The notes beneath the pieces were generated by a model that saw only the letters and a list, made by a program, of their open reading frames with translations, ran no database searches and was not told where the DNA came from. Source: GCA-2733415 sp049609325 (lineage in GTDB: Bacteria; Bacteroidota; Bacteroidia; Flavobacteriales; Flavobacteriaceae). Taken from it: a stretch of 55,634 bases of DNA. The stretch lies in NCBI GenBank assembly GCA_049609325.1, contig JBMYYK010000011.1, positions 1 through 55,634 of the forward strand, written 5' to 3'. Shown in pieces: positions 50,607-55,634 of the stretch (the first letter of the stretch is position 1; the number at the start of each line of letters is the position of its first letter). Both the position numbers and the translations under genes were made by a program.

Positions 50607-51521
50607 TTAAAAGTATCTAGGTGATTTGTATTTCGTTGTTGGAAACTTGAATTCATAAATTAAAATGATTTCATGTGATCCTGAGGTGTATTGCCTGATG
50701 TCTGAGAACGTATGTTCATAGGCATAGCCCACTCTAAACTGTTTGGTGATATTCATATCAAAAATACCTCCAATGGCATCATTATCTCTATACGATGCAC
50801 CAATCCAAAATTTTTCATGTAATAAAAATAATGCACTAACTTCTACAGCAAGAGGCGATCCTTTTGTGTATTTTGCCGAAAATGACGGTCTTAATTTTGT
50901 ATTACTTCCTAAATTGAATACGTATCCACCAATGGCGTAATAGTGGTTGCGTTCTAAGGCTACATAATCGTCATCTTTATTATAATCATTATTAAGTAAT
51001 CGAGGAGAGGATACCCCTAAATACCATTTGTTTGTATGGTAATAGGCTCCAGCACCAACATTTGGCGTCCATCGATTTAGCTTATCTTGAAAAGAGGGAT
51101 CTTCATATACTGATGGAAATCCAAACAATTCTTCATCAATTTTATACTGACTAAAGCCTCCTTTCATCCCAAATGATAGAAAGTGTTCATCTTTAATTTT
51201 AACGGTGTATGAATAGTCAATATAAAATGACGTAAAGTTTTCATATCCAGCTTGGTCACTCATTATTGACAAACCAAGTCCCATTTTATTATTACGCAAT
51301 GGTGTGTGTGCAGAAATTGTAGATGTTCTTGGTGCGTCTGTGACACCCACCCATTGATTTCTATTTACAGCCACGGCGTATAGTGCACCTCTACTACCAG
51401 CGTAAGCTGGATTTACAGCTACAGTATTATACATGTAGTGTGTAAATTGAGGTTGTTGCTGAGCGCTTACTAAATTTGGGACACTAAGTAGGCAGATTAT
51501 GATTAAGAATACATTTTTCAT
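50607..51521 (-). CDS. PorP/SprF family type IX secretion outer-membrane protein, second copy
   Basis: 304 residues, signal peptide ending LVSAQQ, then the family signature QPQFTHYMYNTVAVNPAYAGS and VNRNQWVGVTDAPRT. Barrel strands follow to SPRYF. It lies between the giant repeat adhesin (19 bp upstream) and the OmpA gene (2 bp downstream), repeating the first cassette order. It likely serves secretion or attachment of that adhesin. Confidence 0.93.
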   Translation of the reverse strand: MKNVFLIIICLLSVPNLVSAQQQPQFTHYMYNTVAVNPAYAGSRGALYAVAVNRNQWVGVTDAPRTSTISAHTPLRNNKMGLGLSIMSDQAGYENFTSFYIDYSYTVKIKDEHFLSFGMKGGFSQYKIDEELFGFPSVYEDPSFQDKLNRWTPNVGAGAYYHTNKWYLGVSSPRLLNNDYNKDDDYVALERNHYYAIGGYVFNLGSNTKLRPSFSAKYTKGSPLAVEVSALFLLHEKFWIGASYRDNDAIGGIFDMNITKQFRVGYAYEHTFSDIRQYTSGSHEIILIYEFKFPTTKYKSPRYF

Positions 51522-51540
51522 AACGATTGTGTTTTTATAA

Positions 51541-54500
51541 TTATTTAGTGCTTAAGTAAACATGTCCGGTAATAGGTTTGATATCCCTATTTTTTATTTC
51601 AATTATATAGTAGTATGTTCCAGTTGGTAATTCATTATTACCACCAATGGTTATTCCTCCTTGAGAAGTTCCTCTCCATCGTCCTTTTTTAGAATCATAG
51701 TTATCACTTTGGTATACTAATGCTCCCCAACGGTTAAATATTTTTAAACTTGGTATACCACAGTCGTCTATACCTTCAACTTTAAAATAGTCGTTGTAAA
51801 CATCGCCGTTTGGTGTAATGGCTTTAGTAATGAATTTATCTTCTAAACAGTCACATCCTGGTTCTACTAATAAGATTTGTTCTCTAATAGTTTCATTACC
51901 ACAGTCATCTGTAATTACCCATGTTCTGATGATTTGATAGTCGTCTAAACCTTGAGACCCTTCTGTAGTTTCTGTAAATACTATGGTAGCTTCAGAACAC
52001 TCTTCTTCAATATCTAATTCTTGTACTGGAGGCACTTCATTACAGTAGAATACGACGTCGTCTAAGTCATTTAAAATTTCAGGCGCCGTTGTGTCTGAAA
52101 TGATAAAGGTTCTTTCTTGTGTTTCAGAGATTAGCCCACATTCATCTGTTGCAGATATTTGTACGGTCATACTATATGAACAGCCTTCTTCAATCCATTC
52201 TCCTTCAGTAATAATTAAGGTAGCTTCGCCACAATTGTCTGTAGCTGTTGTATTAGCAAAACTATCTCTCCAAGCAATATATTCATCATTTAATGAAGGA
52301 TCAGTTCCTGTACATTCTGCGCTACCATCATCACCACCAGAAAGCATTGGTGGAGTTGTGTCAACAACAGTAATTACTTGCACGTGTTCAATTGAATTTC
52401 CAGCACAGTCATTAGCTGCCCATGTTCTTGTAATAGTATAGTTGTTACTACAGTTATCATCTTGGTGTGTAATCACCTCATTTGCAGTTATAATAATATC
52501 TTTACTCTCAGTACAATTATCAGTAGCTCTTACAATGATGTCTTCAAGTGCAGGAATAGGGTCATTACATTCTAAAACGGCATCTTGTGGTAATGTACTT
52601 ATATCAAATGTTGGCGCTGTTGTATCAATCACGTTGATGACTTGCACGTGCTCAATTGAGTTCCCCGAACAATCATTAGCTATCCATGTTCTTGTAATAG
52701 TATAGTTGTTACTACAGTCGTCATCTTGGTTTGTAATCACTTCAGATGGTGTAATTACAATATCATCAACATTAGAACAGTTGTCTGTAGCTGTAACAAT
52801 TACATTTTCTAATACTGGAATATCATCGCTACATTCTAGAGTCACATCTTGTGGTAACGAGCTCACATCAAATGTAGGAGCCGTAGTGTCAATCACATTT
52901 ATAACTTGCACATGCTCCACAGAGTTCCCTGCACAGTCATTTGCTACCCAAGTTCTTGTAATAGTATAGTTGTTACTACAGTCGTCATCTTGATTCGTAA
53001 TCACTTCTGATGGTGTAATTACAATATCATCTACATTAGAACAGTTATCAGTAGCTGTAATTGTAATGTCTTCAAGAGCAGGGATATCATCACTACATTC
53101 TAAAGTCACATCTTGTGGTAACGAGCTCACATCAAACGTAGGCCCCATAGTGTCGATTACGTTGATGACTTGCACGTGTTCTACCGAATTTCCTGCACAG
53201 TCATTCGCTACCCATGTTCTTGTAATAGTATAGTTGTTACTACAGTCGTCATCTTGGTTTGTAATCACTTCTGATGGCGTAATTACAATATCATTTATAT
53301 TAGAACAGTTATCTGTTGCCGTAACAATCGCGTCTTCTAAGGCAGGAATATCATCACTACATTCTAAAGTCACATCTTGTGGTAACGAGCTTACATCAAA
53401 AGTAGGAGCCGTAGTATCTATAACTGTGATGACTTGTACATGTTGTGTACTGTTTCCTGCACAGTCCGTTACAGTCCAGGTTCTTGTAATAATGTAATTA
53501 TTGGCACATTCATCATCATTTCCAGAGATTGTTTCGGTGAATGCAATAGGAATATTATTACCACAATTATCTTCTACAGATAATACCGCTGCATCTGGAA
53601 TAGTATCACATTCTACAGTTAAGTCTGCAGGAATGTCTCCAGAAAGTACAGGTTCTGAATTATCTTCAACAGTTATAACTTGTGTATGTGCTGTAGTATT
53701 TCCGGCACAATCTGTTACTGACCATGTTCTGTTAATTGTGTAATTGGTAGCACATCCATTCGGATCTGCAATAATTTGTTCGTCAAACTGTACAGTTAAG
53801 TTGTTATCACAATTATCTGTTGCACTAATAGTTTCTGCATCAGGAATGCTATCACATTCTACAGTTGCATTACTTGGTAAACTTGATAGTGTAGGAGCTG
53901 TTGTATCTACTACAGTGATGACTTGCACGTGCTCAATTGAGTTCCCTGCGCAGTCATTCGCTACCCAAGTTCTTGTAATAGTGTAGTTATTACTACAGTC
54001 GTCATCTTGATTTGTAATCACTTCAGATGGTGTAATTACAATGTCATCTACATTAGAACAGTTATCAGTTGCCGTAACAATTGCGTCTTCTAAGGCAGGA
54101 ATATCATCACTACATTCTAAAGTCACATTTAGTGGTAACGAGCTCACATCAAAAGTAGGAGCTGTTGTATCAATCACGTTGATTACTTGCACGTGTTCAA
54201 TTGAGTTCCCCGCACAATCATTAGCTACCCATGTTCTTGTAATGGTGTAGTTGTTGCTACAGTCGTCATCTTGATTTGTAATCACTTCTGATGGCGTAAT
54301 TACAATGTCATCTATATTTGAACAGTTATCTGTTGCAGTAACAATCGCATCTTCTAAGGCAGGAATATCATCACTACATTCTAAAGTTACATCTTGTGGT
54401 AACGAGCTCACATCAAAAGTAGGAGCTGTTGTATCTATCATTGTTATAATTTGCACGTGTTCTACCGAATTTCCTGCACAGTCATTTGCTACCCAAGTTC

Positions 54501-55634
54501 TTGTAATAGTGTAGTTATTACTACAGTCATCATCTTGATTTGTAATCACTTCAGATGGTGTAACTACTATGTCATCTATATTAGAACAGTTATCTGTTGC
54601 TGTAACAATTGCATCTTCTAATGCAGGAATATCATCACTACATTCTAAAGTCACATCTTGTGGTAACGAGCTCACATCAAACGTAGGAGCTGTAGTGTCT
54701 ATCACGTTGATGACTTGCACGTGTTCAATTGAGTTCCCCGCACAATCATTAGCTACCCATGTTCTTGTAATAGTGTAGTTGTTACTACAGTCGTCATCTT
54801 GATTTGTAACCACTTCACTGAAATTAACTTCTACAGAGTTATCACAAGAGTCAGTTACAGTTAATTCAACCAGATTAGGAATGCTATCACATTCTACAGT
54901 TGCATTTTGTGGTAAACTTTCATTGAATATAGGATTAGTAGTGTCAATAAACGTTAGAGTAACATTTACATACGCACTATTATTACAGTCATCAGTTATT
55001 GTGTAAGTAACAGGTAAATTACCACTTAAGCCACAAGACACGTTAAAGTTGTTATAATCATAATTTGATGTTACAGTAATATTTAAATCATCTGCACAAG
55101 CTTCAAGTGCAGCAATATTAGCATCATTCCATTGACTTGCTAAAGTTTCATTATTATCACCATCACATTCTAAGGTTAAACTATTAACATTACAGTCTGA
55201 TAAATCTGGAATAGTGATGTCATCAAACGATAGTATAGCGTTTATTTGACTAGTATTTCCACAATCATCTGTGATGGTATAGGTTACACTAAGGCTACCA
55301 CATGGTCCACAACTCGTGTTTAAATTAGAGTAGTCGAAATCTGATGTGATAGTTAAATCGGTATCACAATTATCAGTTGCACAAGCTTGAAGTAATGCGA
55401 TGTTATTTGCATCCCAGTTGTTAGCAGCACTTTCATTTGATGTGCTATCTGAACATTCTAGAACAGTATTACTCAAAGTACATGATGTTACATCTGGTGC
55501 AGTGTTATCTTGAATAGTTATAATTTGACTCACTTCAATAGCTGGATTTCCACAGGCGTCTGATACATTCCACGTTCTGGTGATAGTTCCACCACAGGCG
55601 TTTCCGTTTAAAGTACTGTCTACACCAGTTACCG
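51541..55634 (-). CDS. Giant repeat adhesin with type B (CHU_C) C-terminus, 5' end outside window
   Basis: The frame is open to the window edge: an internal GTG at 55533 is not the start, since upstream codons continue the same repeat (GGTITRTW, then SDACGNPA). The visible 1,360 or so residues are HYR-like/Ig-like modules of about 80-90 residues built on DTTAPTFDVSSLPQDVTLEC, ATDNCS and RTWVANDCAGN. Seven modules are near-identical. Two more diverged modules and a CHU_C domain (ITPNGDVYNDYF, then PTGTYYYIIE) end it. Paired Cys in each module suggest disulfides. It is a T9SS-secreted surface adhesin or filament protein; the ligand is not visible. First gene of the minus-strand cassette. Confidence 0.93.
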   Translation of the reverse strand, partial: VTGVDSTLNGNACGGTITRTWNVSDACGNPAIEVSQIITIQDNTAPDVTSCTLSNTVLECSDSTSNESAANNWDANNIALLQACATDNCDTDLTITSDFDYSNLNTSCGPCGSLSVTYTITDDCGNTSQINAILSFDDITIPDLSDCNVNSLTLECDGDNNETLASQWNDANIAALEACADDLNITVTSNYDYNNFNVSCGLSGNLPVTYTITDDCNNSAYVNVTLTFIDTTNPIFNESLPQNATVECDSIPNLVELTVTDSCDNSVEVNFSEVVTNQDDDCSNNYTITRTWVANDCAGNSIEHVQVINVIDTTAPTFDVSSLPQDVTLECSDDIPALEDAIVTATDNCSNIDDIVVTPSEVITNQDDDCSNNYTITRTWVANDCAGNSVEHVQIITMIDTTAPTFDVSSLPQDVTLECSDDIPALEDAIVTATDNCSNIDDIVITPSEVITNQDDDCSNNYTITRTWVANDCAGNSIEHVQVINVIDTTAPTFDVSSLPLNVTLECSDDIPALEDAIVTATDNCSNVDDIVITPSEVITNQDDDCSNNYTITRTWVANDCAGNSIEHVQVITVVDTTAPTLSSLPSNATVECDSIPDAETISATDNCDNNLTVQFDEQIIADPNGCATNYTINRTWSVTDCAGNTTAHTQVITVEDNSEPVLSGDIPADLTVECDTIPDAAVLSVEDNCGNNIPIAFTETISGNDDECANNYIITRTWTVTDCAGNSTQHVQVITVIDTTAPTFDVSSLPQDVTLECSDDIPALEDAIVTATDNCSNINDIVITPSEVITNQDDDCSNNYTITRTWVANDCAGNSVEHVQVINVIDTMGPTFDVSSLPQDVTLECSDDIPALEDITITATDNCSNVDDIVITPSEVITNQDDDCSNNYTITRTWVANDCAGNSVEHVQVINVIDTTAPTFDVSSLPQDVTLECSDDIPVLENVIVTATDNCSNVDDIVITPSEVITNQDDDCSNNYTITRTWIANDCSGNSIEHVQVINVIDTTAPTFDISTLPQDAVLECNDPIPALEDIIVRATDNCTESKDIIITANEVITHQDDNCSNNYTITRTWAANDCAGNSIEHVQVITVVDTTPPMLSGGDDGSAECTGTDPSLNDEYIAWRDSFANTTATDNCGEATLIITEGEWIEEGCSYSMTVQISATDECGLISETQERTFIISDTTAPEILNDLDDVVFYCNEVPPVQELDIEEECSEATIVFTETTEGSQGLDDYQIIRTWVITDDCGNETIREQILLVEPGCDCLEDKFITKAITPNGDVYNDYFKVEGIDDCGIPSLKIFNRWGALVYQSDNYDSKKGRWRGTSQGGITIGGNNELPTGTYYYIIEIKNRDIKPITGHVYLSTK
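52363..53418 (-). repeat. Four tandem 264-bp repeats in the adhesin
   Basis: Four 88-codon modules start (minus strand) at the Asp codons ending at 53418, 53154, 52890 and 52626. The three at the 5' side are closest to each other; the last (52363-52626) has diverged. The period is exactly 264 bp. Confidence 0.92.
53908..54699 (-). repeat. Three tandem 264-bp repeats in the adhesin
   Basis: Three near-identical 88-codon modules start at 54699, 54435 and 54171 (minus strand). They are split from the other four by two diverged modules (53419-53907). Confidence 0.92.

Noticed and set aside
52091..54778. Series of plus-strand ORFs of 69-116 codons at 264-bp spacing inside the adhesin gene
   Set aside because: They are antisense shadows of the tandem repeats; their even spacing and similar sequences follow from the repeat itself.
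51541..55634. CRISPR array suggested by regular repeats
   Set aside because: The unit is 264 bp, in frame and coding, without unique spacers or cas genes.
83..55634. Integrated phage, insertion sequence or defence island
   Set aside because: No transposase, integrase, phage structural or restriction genes are seen; gene content and order look like core chromosome.

Overview
The window looks like a core-chromosome segment of a marine-type member of the Flavobacteriaceae (Bacteroidota). Supporting evidence: low GC; type IX secretion (T9SS) proteins (PorQ, PorP/SprF, cargo with CHU_C/type B C-termini); many exported outer-membrane barrels; genes without Shine-Dalgarno sites; and repeated matches to the Bacteroidota promoter -7 element TAnnTTTG. 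I see no phage, insertion sequence, CRISPR array or rRNA. The only tRNA is tRNA-His. The genus cannot be fixed from the sequence alone.

Layout. 83-5739 (+) is a three-gene surface cassette: a secreted type B cargo/adhesin, a PorP/SprF channel and a PD40/OmpA lipid- or peptidoglycan-anchoring protein. 5836-7464 holds an unknown membrane protein and bshB1 (bacillithiol). 7564-9695 holds tRNA-His, an M28 peptidase lipoprotein, ferritin and a 47-residue cysteine-rich ORF. 9821-12474 is guaB-purM. 12751-16422 is an MBL hydrolase-menC-CPBP protease-menE run (menaquinone). 16502-19142 holds a DPP11-type S46 peptidase and a barrel protein. 19190-23527 is a divergent DUF1338 / Lrp regulator / FAD-FeS dehydrogenase module that fits 2-oxoadipate to D-2-hydroxyglutarate to 2-oxoglutarate. 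23617-29581 holds aroC, a dicarboxylate symporter, two barrels with near-identical terminators, aroQ and lpdA. 29724-33122 holds a small lipoprotein, two tandem MsrBs (one cytosolic, one exported), an M48 lipoprotein and an Atg22/UMF1-type MFS protein. 33164-35119 holds two related lipoproteins, the second carrying inserted calcium-binding repeats. 35329-42071 holds lon, porQ, cmk, a LysM protein and rpsA with a structured leader. 42159-44529 is an EptA-like phosphoethanolamine transferase overlapping a GDPD-like protein. 44581-48434 holds pyrR-pyrB-STAS-like-rnz, an SRPBCC protein and pdxH. 48700-55634 (-) is a second copy of the adhesin-PorP-OmpA cassette, whose adhesin carries 264-bp tandem repeats and runs off the window.

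The most unusual signal is in the 265-bp gap between pdxH and the second OmpA gene. Three tandem hairpins (48444-48694) share the same inner stem and a roughly 25-nt terminal loop, but their outer arms differ completely in sequence while each still pairs almost perfectly. That is compensatory evolution of a structured RNA (or single-stranded DNA) element, and no gene call explains it.

Functionally the window joins housekeeping metabolism (purine, pyrimidine, shikimate, menaquinone, B6, bacillithiol) with envelope and surface functions. Two sets of T9SS cargo and accessory genes lie in convergent orientation at the two ends.
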